Assembly (NCBI RefSeq): GCF_901709675.1
Contig: NC_051089.1
Location: 20,499,508 to 20,563,507, forward strand
Reading direction: 5' to 3'
From: Syngnathus acus
Taxonomy: Eukaryota > Chordata > Actinopteri > Syngnathiformes > Syngnathidae
Length of the DNA: 64,000 nucleotides
The translations under genes were made by a program, and so were the position numbers. Positions 24,423 to 35,579 of the stretch are shown one piece after another; the first letter of the stretch is position 1, and each line of letters begins with the position of its first letter. Under the pieces are notes generated by a model. The model saw only the letters and a list, made by a program, of their open reading frames with translations. It had not been told where the DNA came from and did no database searches.

Positions 24423-25298
24423 TGTAGATGAAAAAAATATAAATAAAAACCCTATTGTGAATGTTGGAATAAAAACTGCATTTGGGAATGTACAGTACAA
24501 GGTTCATGTATGTTAACAAATATATGGTAATCAAGGTTGATTATGAGCGGGATTATGAGGATCATCAACACATTTATTCTAACAGCACCCAAATGCAATG
24601 CTACCAAATTAACAGTAGATGGCGATGTAAGCACAATCATTGCCAATCCTATCACAGTAGATGACTCATTACAGGAAGACAATACAAAGTTTTGCTTGAC
24701 AAAGGCATATGAAATTAACAATATTAATTTTGCCACTGTAGTAAATGATGGACAATGACAAGTTTTGTGGCCTCTTATTCAGAGTTGTCTGCCTTTTGCC
24801 CTAAGTCAGCTGGAAAAGTTACAATTCCTTGTGTCCCCTTCGAAAAAATTAAACAGAATAGAAAATGGAGGGATAGATACTTTTCAACCAGGTAGGACTG
24901 CATACATCATACAGAGTTGTGCTTAATATTTAGATCATTTCATGTAGCTAAATGAGGTGACTAAAATATTAGCAATAGCTCGCAATGGGATGCAACGCAA
25001 TTCTATACCACAGCAAATTACAACCACAAAATTAATGCGACTAGTTGCCAAGCACACATTCGATAAAAACACCCATTAGCAAGCACTTCCCCCAACATCA
25101 CAAATAAATCCAAGTAGAATTACCCTTAACCCCATTGTTCTTTCAAAAAAGTATGCATAAGGCCGGTTTTTGGTTTGTATTTATCATCATCATCATTATT
25201 ATTATTATTATTAATGTTAGATACTGATTACATAGGAAATATGGGTTACATAGTAAACATGCAATATATCCCTTACATGGGTTAAATAGAAAACATGC

Positions 25299-25303
<5 letters not shown>
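24423..25303. other. unannotated intron sequence
   Basis: AT-rich, with an ATT trinucleotide stretch at about 25190-25214; nothing else recognised. Confidence 0.4.
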
Positions 25304-25390
<87 letters not shown>

Positions 25391-25391
25391 C

Positions 25392-25454
<63 letters not shown>
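25304..25454. repeat. compound (TG)n(TA)n microsatellite
   Basis: About 34 bp of TG followed by about 115 bp of TA with a few TACA interruptions. It generates false long frames on both strands. Confidence 0.95.
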
Positions 25455-25459
<5 letters not shown>

Positions 25460-25617
25460 TCTCAAGTTGAGTTTTGGTAGTTGAATACAAAAAATGATTG
25501 ACACAATGAATAATAATATTTCCTACTCAGGATTTCAATCAAAATAATCATGATTATAATGTTTTTCCATAAATGTCCAGCCATGTGCAGATAATTAGGA
25601 CAGAGGAGCCTCTAAAC

Positions 25618-25741
25618 CAGGGGTGGGCAATTCCGGTCTGCAGAAACTGGATAACAATCCTGATCATTTGAATCAGGTGTGTTGCAACAGGGAGACATAG
25701 AAAACATGCAGGTCCTCGAGGACCGGAGTTTGCCTACCCAT
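25618..25741. mobile_element. degenerate hAT MITE related to 18136
   Basis: Begins CAGGGGTGGGCAATTCCGGT and ends GGACCGGAGTTTGCCTACCC. It shares the TGATCATTTGAATCAG and GAAAACATG phrases with the element at 18136-18337 but has lost the second half of the hairpin. Confidence 0.65.
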
Positions 25742-26579
25742 GTAAGGGCTGATTTGGAGCTAGCCACCTATGACAAAACTCAATTCAACTCAGCATTGCA
25801 TTGCATCTGAGTGACTTCTGTACAATTATTTTGGTTGTTGGCTTCTCCCAGATCAGTTTTCCAGGTGTGCTGTTTTGTTTTAAGTGCAACAGTCCAAAAG
25901 GATGGTCATCATTCACGAAAATGATCGAGGCGATAGTTATTCAGCGTTACTGTATGTTTGTCTTCCACTTCCAATTTGATCAAATTAGCCCTGTGTACTA
26001 CTATGCTCGGACTTTGATGAGAGAGCAAAGCTGAGGGCAGAAAACGAGCCACATCTGACCTTCACATGGTCAAAATGGCCTTTTTTTTTTTTTAAACCAG
26101 CAGCTTGCTACTTCTACCCTAGATATGTCGCTTCACTTGGAACATATGGAACAGCCTGAGGGAACATGAAGGGGGCTACGAGGGTCATTCTGCCAAAATG
26201 GAACTTAGCCATTTGTGCATGGTGCTTGGCCACTTACTGGAAGAAGATGGGCACTTTTCAACACTAGATTCTCCACAGGAAATCATGTAGGATGGATGAA
26301 ATGGAGACAGAAAACATTTGAGACAACATTAGACATGGATAAACATCATGTATGAACACACATCCATGCACACGCACACACATGCATGAGATAAGAGGCA
26401 TAGAAGAACATGATGCATTAATGAACTGACAAGTCTCTGCCATCTGTCTGCCTTCTGCTATAATGTGAATTTCTCTTCTCATGCTCCCTTGATTTTTCCC
26501 ATGAACCAGTTGCATTGGACTTGTGCACAAAAAATGAAAACAGCGTATACTGAGATTTCTATAATCTATACAAGCACTT
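25742..26579. other. unannotated intron sequence
   Basis: No gene or clear repeat; a T-run at about 26083-26094. Confidence 0.4.
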
Positions 26580-26668
26580 TTTGTTTCAAGCAACCTCTGT
26601 AGCCGGAGTGCCTGGGAGAGCGGAGGCTTCGTGGCCGTTTGTCTACCGTCGATCATCGGACACAAAGT

Positions 26669-27433
26669 ATGGCTGCGGATCAAGAGGTTTGTACGGCTTC
26701 GTGCACCAACTGCACCCTTCTCTTAGAGAAGTTGTCCCTGCTAGAGGGACGTGTCCGCCAGTTAGAGCAGAATTGCGCGATAACCGTAGATGTGGCGGAT
26801 ACAGACGCGGACTGTAGTCAGCCCGCTAGCCCAGTTACCATTAGCCCAAAGCGGCTTGCTAATCGCGATGAGCCAGGTAAGACGCATAGCCGTCCAAAGT
26901 CATCTCGGTCTACTGGCCCTCGCACTTTGGTCATAGGTGACTCCATTACCCGAAATATTACGCTTAAAAATCCAGCCACGGTAATGTGTATTCCTGGGGG
27001 CAGAGCACCCGACATAGAAGCTAATCTTAGGGAGCTGACTCGCAATAGGTCTAGTCAACAGCGTAGTTCCAACAACACTAGCTACTCGGACATAGTGATA
27101 CACGTCGGCTCCAATGATGTTAGGATGAGGCAATCGGAGATCACAAAGAGAAACATAGCGAGGACTTGTGATCTCGGCAGAAAGATGAGTCGGCATCGAG
27201 TATTTGTCTCTGGCCCCCTGCCTGGGAGAGGCACTGATGAGAGGTTTAGTAGATTAGTCTCCCTTAATCGATGGATGGCTGGGTTCTGTAATAAGCAGGG
27301 ACTGTATTTTATAGATAACTGGCCCTCCTTCTGGGGCCGCCCCGACCTGCTGAGGAAGGACGGCCTTCACCCTAACCGTGAAGGCGCCTTCACTCTTTCT
27401 AGGAATATAGATTACTGTTTGAGCCACACATGA
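26669..27433 (+). CDS. L2 LINE ORF1, SGNH-esterase-like protein
   Basis: 254 codons from the ATG at 26669 to TGA at 27431-27433; an upstream in-frame TTG is not needed. Residues about 8-35 form a short Cys-containing leucine-rich coiled coil (LLLEKLSLLEGRVRQLEQ). Then comes a Ser/Arg-rich linker and from about residue 85 an SGNH-hydrolase fold: VIGDSITR (GDS nucleophile block), VIHVGSNDVR (GxND block) and KDGLHPNREG (DxxH block). Esterase ORF1 proteins are known from CR1/L2-type LINEs and are thought to act with the RNP, perhaps at membranes. All catalytic motifs are intact, although ORF2 is broken. Confidence 0.85.
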   Translation: MAADQEVCTASCTNCTLLLEKLSLLEGRVRQLEQNCAITVDVADTDADCSQPASPVTISPKRLANRDEPGKTHSRPKSSRSTGPRTLVIGDSITRNITLKNPATVMCIPGGRAPDIEANLRELTRNRSSQQRSSNNTSYSDIVIHVGSNDVRMRQSEITKRNIARTCDLGRKMSRHRVFVSGPLPGRGTDERFSRLVSLNRWMAGFCNKQGLYFIDNWPSFWGRPDLLRKDGLHPNREGAFTLSRNIDYCLSHT

Positions 27434-27484
27434 CAGGTCACTTTAGAGCAGGCCGGGGCACAGGTGATTAGACCACCTGTCAGG

Positions 27485-28169
27485 ATGGGTTTGGAGTCTG
27501 TTAAGCTAAAGTTAACTAGCGCTAGGCTAGACTTCCAGCATGCACATAGCTCCTCGTGTAGACTAGAGCGTGACAGTTTGAATAGTGCTACAGTACACAT
27601 AAACACACTTTCTACTGGGGTAGTAGACAAATCCAATCACACCACCCCGACCGGTTTTGCTGATGAAACGGTGCCTGTTTCAGATAATTTTACATGTGTA
27701 ACAAATATTTACTATCAGATTCCCACGGTCGTATCGTCCCGCCGCGCTAACAAACATTCGAGAGGTGATGTTAGGCCTAGAGAACACAATCTTACTCGCA
27801 TCTCGTTTAAATATCCTTCGATAGATACGCACCCTGATCGACCGATTACGCTTAAACTCGGTTTTATGAATATTAGATCGCTTCATACAAAAGCAGTTCT
27901 CGTTAATGACCTCATCACAGAACATAATCTAAACGTTTTTGGTCTCTGCGAGACCTGGTTAAAACCTAATGAACTGCTGCCGCTTAACGAGGCCTCGCCT
28001 CCAAATTTTGTGAGCTCGCATGTGGCGCGTCCTCGAAAAAAGGGTGGGGGTGTCGCCCTCATCTCGAATTCTGAGCTTAGACTTAGGCCTCGTTCGATCA
28101 ACGTATTTAAAACATTTGAAGTTCTCACTGTCCGATCCACCGCTTTACCGTCATTTTATCTTGCTGTTA
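27485..28169 (+). pseudogene. L2 LINE ORF2, endonuclease start (interrupted)
   Basis: About 50 bp after the ORF1 stop. A long poorly conserved leader is followed by the endonuclease opening: LGFMNIRSLHTKAVLVNDLI, LCETWLKP (metal-binding Glu) and GGGVALIS. The frame runs into MITE A at 28170, just before the conserved IYRPPG segment, and would stop within it. Confidence 0.8.
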
Positions 28170-28273
28170 CCGTTTTTTTCCGTGTATAATACGCCCCCAT
28201 GTATAATACGCACCCTAACAATGGCATGTTGATGCTGGAAAAAAGCCTGTACCCATGTATAATACGCACCCAA

Positions 28274-28304
<31 letters not shown>

Positions 28305-28966
28305 TTTTTTTTTTTTTTTTTAAAGTCCCAATGATCGTCACACACGCAGGGAGGCAATGGGTCCCATTTTTATAGTCTTTGGTATGGTCTTAACTAGGCT
28401 GGATGTATTTTTTTTGTTGGCGTTGATTTCTCCGACTGCCCGTAAAGGCACCACCGCGATCAGATGAAAAGAGAGGAAAGTGACGTGCGGACATGTGAAA
28501 AAGGCGGCTCTGTATGGGAGAGACGTTGAAGAGGAATAAAAACACCCTTGGAAACCAAAACTTGCCCCTCGTCGTGACTCGGAGCCGCAACAAATGTTTC
28601 GGATTTGTGTAGGGTACATTGTGACAGCAAACGAGCAGGTGATCGAGCAAGCGTCTGATACGAGAGCATTGCGTTCGTATGGAGCGTGTTTGAAGTGAAC
28701 AGCAGAGACGAAAGGAACAAGGCAAAGTGTTGTGAAATAAAATATTACCTGTAATACGCATTTTGTTATTTGCTGATTGTATTAAACTATCACATTCATT
28801 GTCAGTCAAGAAGAGAAGAGGACTATTATCCCTTCTTTGACGAAATGACCAGAGCACAGTACAAACACACTATTGTTCTTTCGGTATTTATTCAACCCAC
28901 ATTCTTTCACAACATGACAAGAAGAGAACAATACATAAATCAATACTCGTACCAGTACCATGATTT

Positions 28967-29014
<48 letters not shown>

Positions 29015-29105
29015 AAAAAAAAATTGTACCCATGTATAATGCGCACCCCAGATTTTAGGACAATAAATTAGTTAAATTTTGCGTATTATACACGGAAAAA
29101 AACGG
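28170..29105. mobile_element. MITE family A, copy 1 (936 bp, nested in the L2)
   Basis: Inverted ends CCGTTTTTTTCCGTGTATAA and its inverse (..ACACGGAAAAAAACGG), with TA at 28168-28169 and 29106-29107. Inside each end the GTATAATACGC motif occurs twice. A long T-run (about 28268-28321) lies inside the left end, and a matching A-run (about 28970-29025) inside the right end. The middle shares the TTTCGGATTTGTGTAGGGTA block with the copies at 38245 and 43681. Confidence 0.92.
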
Positions 29106-29107
29106 TA

Positions 29108-31483
29108 TTTACCGTCCACCCGGGGCTTACTCTGGCTTCCTGGATGAATTTTCAGAATTCGTGGCTGATCTAGTAACCAATGCGGATAATATAATTATCA
29201 TGGGCGATTTCAACATCCACATGAATTTACCGTCAGAGCCACTTACTTTGGCGTTTCAGACTTTAACTGATATGTTTGGTTTTACGCAAGCCGTACAGGC
29301 AGCAACGCATAAGAATGGAAATACCATAGATCTGGTATTATCCCGAGGACTTGCAACCTCAAATATAGCAGTACTGCCATACACTACTGTTTTGTCTGAT
29401 CATTACTTAATAAAATTTGAAATTCTAGTTTCTTGTCAAAGACAAGAGAGCAATCAGAATTATAGGAGCCGTAATTTTAACTCCATGACTGTAACTGCGC
29501 TATCTGAGTTACTGTCGCCGGCAACCGCTATATTTCCCGCATACACCGGCTCTGTTGATAATCTTACAAATGAATTCAATGCGACATTGTTAAATGCCAT
29601 TGACTCTGTGGCGCCGTTATGTCTGAAAACTCGCCGTAGATTGCCTACTCCGTGGTTCACAGACGAAACGCGTACGCTTAAGCAATTATGTAGAAAGCAT
29701 GAGCGCAGATGGCGTCTAACCAAACTTGAGGTTTTCCATCAGGCATGGCAGGATAGCCTCCTGAAATATAAAGATGCGCTTATCTTAGCAAAAACTCGGT
29801 ATTTTTCGCAAGTTATTAATCTCAATAAAAACAATCCGAAACACCTATTTGATACAGTGGCAAAGCTGACTCTACGCCAGCCGACCCCCGATAATTCCTT
29901 CCACTCAGCTGACGAGTTCATGAAATGTTTTGCTCAAAAAATTGAGTCCATTAGGGACGAGATCAAGAATACCATTCCAATCGCTCGGTCGAGCCCGCCG
30001 TTTACCAACGCTGATGATCATGCAACAACCCTCTCAACTCTTAATAGCGTGTCCCTTGAAAGGCTTACACAAATGGTTAGTGCGGCTAAACAAACAACAT
30101 GTTTGCTCGACCCTCTTCCAGCCAAACTACTTAAAGAATTATTTCAAATTTTAGGACCGTCTGTCTTAAATATAATCAAGCTGTCTGTCTCCTCTGGGAT
30201 AGTGCCAACAGCCTTTAAAACCGCTATCATTAAACCGTTACTTAAGCGACCAAATCTTGACCCGGACTGTCTCAGTAATTATAGGCCAGTTTCAAACCTC
30301 CCATTCATAGCAAAACTTCTTGAAAAAGTAGTAGCACAGCAGCTTATTGATTACATGGTCGCCAATAATCGATATGACTCTTTTCAGTCTGGTTTTAGAG
30401 CTAATCATTCCACTGAGACAGCACTTGCTAAAGTGACTAACGATCTCCTCATAGCTATGGATTCAAACACTTCATCTGTACTGTTACTACTCGATCTTAG
30501 TGCTGCCTTCGACACTGTAGACTTTGATATTTTATTAGGGCGTCTTAAAAGTTGTGTTGGTATTTCAGGGTCAGCACTAGGCTGGTTCCATTCCTATCTA
30601 TCAAATAGGACGCACCGAGTGGTCCATGGCAATGCGTCCTCTGAGCTCTATAATGTTACGTGTGGTGTCCCACAGGGATCGGTTCTCGGACCAATTCTAT
30701 TTAATATTTATATGATTCCGCTTGGGGACATAATACGTAAATATAATATTAGTTTTCAATGCTACGCGGATGACACCCAATTATATATGCCGTTATCGAT
30801 GACAGATCCGCGGGATTGTTGTAATCTTGAGGCATGCCTTGCGGAGATCAAGCAATGGATGTCTCTCAACTTCCTTCGTCTTAACCCAGATAAAACTGAG
30901 ATGTTGATAATTGGTCCAACTCGTTTTCAACACTTGTTCAAGGAAACCGCTATAACTATAGATAATCGTACTATCACTCAGAGCGATACTGTAACTAATC
31001 TCGGGGTAATGTTTGACCAAACTCTCTCCTTTCAAAAGCACATTAAGAATATAACCAGAATTGCGTTCTATCACCTTCGTAATATTGCAAAGATTCGTCC
31101 GATCCTCTCGACCGGTGATGCGGAAACTATTATACATGCGTTCGTCACGTCGCGCCTGGACTACTGTAATGTACTATTCTCTGGTCTTCCTAAGTCCCGC
31201 ATCAAAAGTCTACAGTTAGTACAAAATGCTGCTGCAAGGCTGCTCTCACGGACAAGAAAATTTGATCACATTACCCCAATATTAGCCAACTTACATTGGC
31301 TCCCGGTCCATTTAAGATGTGACTTCAAGGTTCTTCTATTAACCTATAAATCACTGCATGGCTTAGCGCCTTCGTATTTCGTCGACCTAGTTGTTCCTTA
31401 TGTTCCGTCTCGTAACCTTCGTTCGCAAAACGCTACCCTTTTAGCGACACCGAGGGCCAAGAAAGTGTCTGCAGGGTCTAGAG
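29108..31483 (+). pseudogene. L2 LINE ORF2, endonuclease end and reverse transcriptase
   Basis: The frame continues with IYRPPG, then IIMGDFNIHM, IDLVLSRG and LSDHYLI (endonuclease His). After a linker, RT motifs follow: NYRPVSNLPFIAKLLEKVVA, FQSGFRANHSTETAL, LLLLDLSAAFDTVD (first catalytic Asp), GVPQGSVLGPILFN, and CYADDTQLY with YADD at 30763-30774. Then comes the LNPDKTEM block and the C-terminal LDYCNVLFSGLP region. The protein stops being LINE-like at 31483. All RT catalytic residues are present, so this was recently active before the two insertions. Confidence 0.9.
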
Positions 31484-31760
31484 CAGGGGTGGCCAACCAG
31501 TCAGAGGCGAAGAGCCACATTTTTGACTGTGTCATTCCAAAGAGCCACATCACCCCCCCCCCCCCCCCGCAAAGAGCCACATCACCCCCCCCCCCCGCAG
31601 ACAGAGAGAGACAGACACACACAGGCCTCTGCTCAGCCAGATTTATTGAATATGTCCCACACCAAGATAATGACAGTTATTTAACAGTTAACATTGTGTG
31701 CACTGTCTCACACACACATAAACTCTCAGTTCAAGCAAGTCCACAAACAGAAATATAACA
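31484..31760 (+). mobile_element. hAT element, 5' end only
   Basis: Begins CAGGGGTGGCCAACCAGTCA and has two AAGAGCCACATCACCCCC repeats. The base before it in the L2 fits an insertion (candidate duplication GTCTAGAG), but I find no matching right end, so the 3' boundary is arbitrary. Confidence 0.5.
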
Positions 31761-31946
31761 ATTTTCAATAACCCTAACCCTATGTTTTTCTTATTTCGTC
31801 CAATCAAATTTCAGATCGCTGGCATGCAAAAGATTTCCCAGGGCTTTCTGAATCAGCAGTGCTGGTCAGTGTATCTTAAACTACATTAGCATTCAATCAG
31901 CATTCTTCATGAGTGTCACATATTTTATTAAAATGTTTTGTTTTAG

Positions 31947-32307
31947 GCGGCTCGGTGGCGCACTGGGTAGCACGTCCGCCTCACAGTTAGGAGGGTGCGG
32001 GTTCGATTCCACCTCCGGCCCTCCCTGTGTGGAGTTTGTTCTCCCCGGGCCCGCGTGGGTTTTCTCCGGGCACTCCGGTTTCCTCCCACATCCCAAAAAC
32101 ATGCTTGGTAGGCCGATTGAAGACTCCAAACTGTCCCTAGGTTTGAGTGCGAGTGCAAATGGTTGTTTGTCTCTGTGTGCCCTGCGATTGGCTGGCAACC
32201 GGTTCAGGGTGTCCCCCGCCTACTGCCCAATGACGGCTGGGATAGGCTCCAGCACACCCGCGACCCCCGTGGGGACTAAGCGGTTCAGAAAATGGATGGA
32301 TAGATGG
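31947..32307 (+). mobile_element. tRNA-derived SINE, copy 2
   Basis: The A box (TGGCGCACTGGG) and B box (GGTTCGATTCC) are both intact. It ends in CTAAGCGGTTCAGAAAATGG plus GATGG units. A 14-bp duplication, ATGTTTTGTTTTAG, flanks it at 31933-31946 and 32308-32321. It is the cleanest of the three copies. Confidence 0.92.
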
Positions 32308-32321
32308 ATGTTTTGTTTTAG

Positions 32322-33009
32322 TCATGCTATTGGATTGACTCTGTACTGCTTCAAAGTGACACAGCTGCATGTTTAGGTTGCTTTTTTCCCCCATAAATGC
32401 ATATCCTGCCAAAGCTTGGTTTATGCTTGACGTGTCAGAACGGTGACATTTCGTGTCATTTGAGCATGGGCCAGATTTTCTGCACTGCGTGCCTGCTGAA
32501 CTTTGTGGTCCAACGGGGACATTCCCGCACAGAGAAACATGAAAGGCAATGAGACGCGCCGGTGGCCTGGAATTTTAGCTCAACAGTTAGTCCACTGTGG
32601 CCACGGGTATGATCCCCAAGTAGGGTGATTCTTTTGTTTGCGCAATGTCTGCCCCGGGGGACTCGGGTTTGCGTTTCAATCACCTTGATTTTGATGCAAA
32701 TGAGGGACCCGTGGGGAAAAGTCAATTTCCATCCTACAACGGCGCAAACCTCTGTTACTCTGAATTCTACCAGCGCAAAGTCTATCAAAATACCAAAAGA
32801 AAGAAAACTCCTAGGCCGGCAAGCCGCACCAACTAAGAAAGTGGGTCTGGAGAGCACACAATTCAACATGGTTTGGCCTCGGTTCAAATTAAACTATTCA
32901 ATCAATTTCGTTTACTAGCTGTGACATGAGCAACGTCACTCTTCGGCGGCAGAAGTCCATCCTTATTCAAAATGGTGTGCATCTGTTCAGTATCTTGCTC
33001 AAGAATACT
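32322..33009. other. unannotated intron sequence
   Basis: No gene. At about 32575-32620 there is a weak tRNA-like A-box/B-box pair (TTTAGCTCAACAGTTAG, then GGGTATGATCC), possibly an old SINE head. Confidence 0.35.
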
Positions 33010-33080
33010 TCGACATGGTCACAATAGCTGTTAATCAAGGTTACGAGACAACAGGTCTACCACTGAGCCATGTTGCCCCT
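33010..33080 (-). mobile_element. tRNA-related SINE head, remnant
   Basis: On the minus strand it reads GGGGCAACATGGCTCAGTGG, with a textbook A box (TGGCTCAGTGG), and then TCGTAACCTTGAT where a B box would be expected but is eroded. It could be a pseudo-tRNA or a SINE head. Confidence 0.35.
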
Positions 33081-33084
33081 AGAC

Positions 33085-34375
33085 CAGGGGTGGGCAAACT
33101 ACGGCCCGCGGGCCACGTCCGGCCCACGGGACCGTTTAATCCGGCCCGCCAACCCTGAATAAATTGTATTAAACATTTTTTTTTGTCATTTTGCCTGCAA
33201 TGACTGCGTTTCCCCAGTAGATGGGGAACCGCTCGCCTGCGCATTTACTACCGGAAGCCGTGTCTGAAAGCTCGGTGCACACTCACAAGTGCGTACTCAG
33301 TAGTACGGACATGGCGCACTCGCGCTCTATTTGTATCAGTCCCGAATTTAGAGCGTGGGCTGTGACGACAGCATTCTTGTAATTCGCGCGCTGAGCTTTC
33401 AGATACAGTTTTACGGTAAAGCCACCCACAAACCTTCCCCTGGAATCCTTCTATTAAAATGAGTCGCCCAAGGAAAAGCAAAGTGGACACAGTGCCGAGT
33501 GTTTAAAAAAGAGTGGCCAATTTGGCTCGACGTACGCGATGTGACGTTCAGCCACATGAACATCAACATCAACCCGTCACACCTCGGATCTCTCCTAAGA
33601 ATTGCCACAACAAATTCTACTCCAGACTATGACGCACTAGCAAAAAAGGGAGACCAACAACACTGTTCCCACTGAAAATGAAGGGGAGGCTCTCAAGTTT
33701 GTTGTAAAAAAATGCATTTTGAATATGATATGTACACATACCAGGGATTGAAACTAGCGACCATTCTTATTTTCAAACAATGCAGGATGCTCAAGGACAT
33801 TGATGCACCACCTGTTTGCGACTAATCTTAACCTGTAAAGTTCTTAAGGCTTACTTTAAGGAAGTGTTTCCCGTTTCCTCACCTCTGTTACCAGGTGTTT
33901 GTGAGTTAAAACTCTGCTCTGATTTTCAGATACCCCTCACCGTGTTGCCGTTTTGATTACTTTATTTGGATGTATGCTTTCACCGATTCTTCAAGATGAT
34001 ATATTTGGTCAGAATGTTTGCCGTTTGATGTGATCTCATAAGATAAACATCTTTCATTAATCTGACCTGCAGGCACTGAAGTGCTGGAGACTGTTATTCA
34101 TAATAACAGTGTCGTATTTTATGAGAATCACTGATAGCAGTTTTTTAGTGATTTTTTTTTTTTAATGCTGTTAATAAATGCATTTGTTTTCAAAAAACTT
34201 GTTTGGAATATCCATGCTTTACTACCTACTAAAGGCCAAAATATTTTATGCAATGACCTTTACAGGTCGCTTATATTACTTCACAAACACAACGTCCATC
34301 TGCTCCTGGTTCGGCCCTCCGGTCCAAATTTAGAACCCAGTTCGGCCCGCGAGTCAAAAAGTTTGCCCACCCCTG
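33085..34375 (+). mobile_element. hAT transposon, internally deleted (1.29 kb)
   Basis: Ends are CAGGGGTGGGCAAACTACGG and the inverse (..TTTGCCCACCCCTG), flanked by the exact 8-bp duplication CCCTAGAC (33077-33084 and 34376-34383). Around 33460 a start resembling MSRPRKSKVDT is followed by broken frames. Around 33540-33660 a C-terminal transposase piece remains (LGSLLRIATT, then PDYDALAKK), typical of the hAT dimerisation region. The catalytic middle is gone, so the element is non-autonomous. Confidence 0.88.
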
Positions 34376-34383
34376 CCCTAGAC

Positions 34384-34794
34384 ACTGCTAAAGCAGTCAT
34401 ATTGAAAATGATTAAGTACATCAGTAATTGAGCATGCCTTCTTGTTCCTTCTTATTCCACGTGATGACATATTCTTACAGCAATGCGTACACTAGTTCAA
34501 ACATAACAACCCTGCGTAGTAATTTTGGCACTCTTCACAGCTTTTGATTTAAAGCAAATGAATTTAAAGCATAGCAATTTGATGGAAACATGGAATGACA
34601 CGACAAATCAGAGAAATAGCTGTTAACATAAAATAAAAAAATTAAAAAAAGACTAGAGTTCTAAAACGTCCTGTTCTGAGCCTTGAGTGATGCAGAGCCA
34701 GAGTGATATGGAAGTGGGAGACCATGCTTGCACCACGCCTAAAAAACGTATGACTCTTTGCTTCTTTCTAGCATACTCTGCTAAAACTCATTTT
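34384..34794. other. unannotated intron sequence
   Basis: AT-rich; nothing recognised. Confidence 0.4.
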
Positions 34795-35113
34795 TCAAAC
34801 TCATATTTGTCGCGGGCCGTATCGTAGTAATAGTTTCCCTCGGAGGGCCATTATGACTGTCAACCCAGATAAATATACATATGAATGTCTCATGTTATAG
34901 GCAGTATAGGCTACACAACAAACTGATGAATAACTAGTTTTGAAATCAGAGACTAGTAAGAACTGTTCACATTTTTTAAAAGATGAGTGGTATAAAAATG
35001 TCTAGAAACATCTCTATTTTTTATAAGTGAAGACACTTTGCAATTTTAGTATTGACCAATTTGTCTTCGTGGGTCAAATGTAATTACACGACTGGCCACA
35101 TTTGACACTCCTG
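34795..35113. mobile_element. hAT-like repeat, also at 59850
   Basis: Starts near CATATTTGTCGCGGGCCGTA and ends ..GGCCACATTTGACACTCCTG. The block AACTGATGAATAACTAGTTT and neighbouring text recur at about 59865-59975, where an ERV LTR interrupts it. No coding sequence is visible. Confidence 0.5.
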
Positions 35114-35191
35114 ACGTAAAAGGGTCACACTTAGTGGTGAAATTGCACATGCTGCATTTATTTATAGAAGGTAGAGCGCTCCCTCTCTCTC

Positions 35192-35417
35192 ACATGCACG
35201 CACGCACACTCACACACACGCAAACACACACAGCTGTGCTCGATTACATAATGGTGGTCTACTAAAGCAGCGTGGCACGTGACCTGAATAAAATTATGTT
35301 GAACTCCGCTGTGGGTTAGGCTTTCCATCCTCATGCTCACACACTCACTCACACACTCACTCACACACACACGCACGCACACACACAGACACACACGCAC
35401 ACACGCACACACACACA

Positions 35418-35452
<35 letters not shown>
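35192..35452. repeat. interrupted (CA)n/(CACT)n repeat
   Basis: Two CA-rich tracts (35192-35232 and 35336-35452) around a short unique stretch. They produce false Cys/Val or Thr/His frames. Confidence 0.9.
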
Positions 35453-35454
<2 letters not shown>

Positions 35455-35516
35455 AAACATGCCCTTTCAACGCAGGCTGACATCACTGCAGGCCTCAAGG
35501 CTGCTCTCATCAGCTG

Positions 35517-35529
35517 GTTGCTTGGCAAC
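35517..35529. promoter_or_regulatory. X-box-like palindrome (possible RFX site)
   Basis: GTTGCTTGGCAAC is a near-perfect inverted repeat resembling the RFX X-box (GTTNCC..GGNAAC). It lies in an intron stretch without recognised repeats. A single short match can easily occur by chance. Confidence 0.25.
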
Positions 35530-35579
35530 CATTTCATCCACAGGCACAACCAACGCACATTTTAATCTGGGAGGCTAAG

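Larger units (their letters stand above)
26580..31483 (+). mobile_element. L2-type LINE split by a MITE and cut by a hAT end
   Basis: A short GC-rich leader precedes ORF1 (esterase-like) and ORF2 (endonuclease-RT). MITE A copy 1 (28170-29105) sits inside the endonuclease domain. At 31484 the 3' part of ORF2 gives way to a hAT terminus, so the LINE tail is missing. Removing the MITE with one TA restores the ORF2 frame exactly. The 5' boundary is approximate. Confidence 0.88.

Noticed and set aside
25143-25504. Tyr/Ile and Thr/His repeat frames
   Set aside because: TG/TA microsatellite.
28200-28270. TATAA motifs as promoter TATA boxes
   Set aside because: They are the subterminal motifs of MITE A, repeated at both ends and in all copies.
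31947-32020. Possible tRNA gene (A and B boxes)
   Set aside because: The head of a SINE: three copies with different target duplications and no cloverleaf 3' half.
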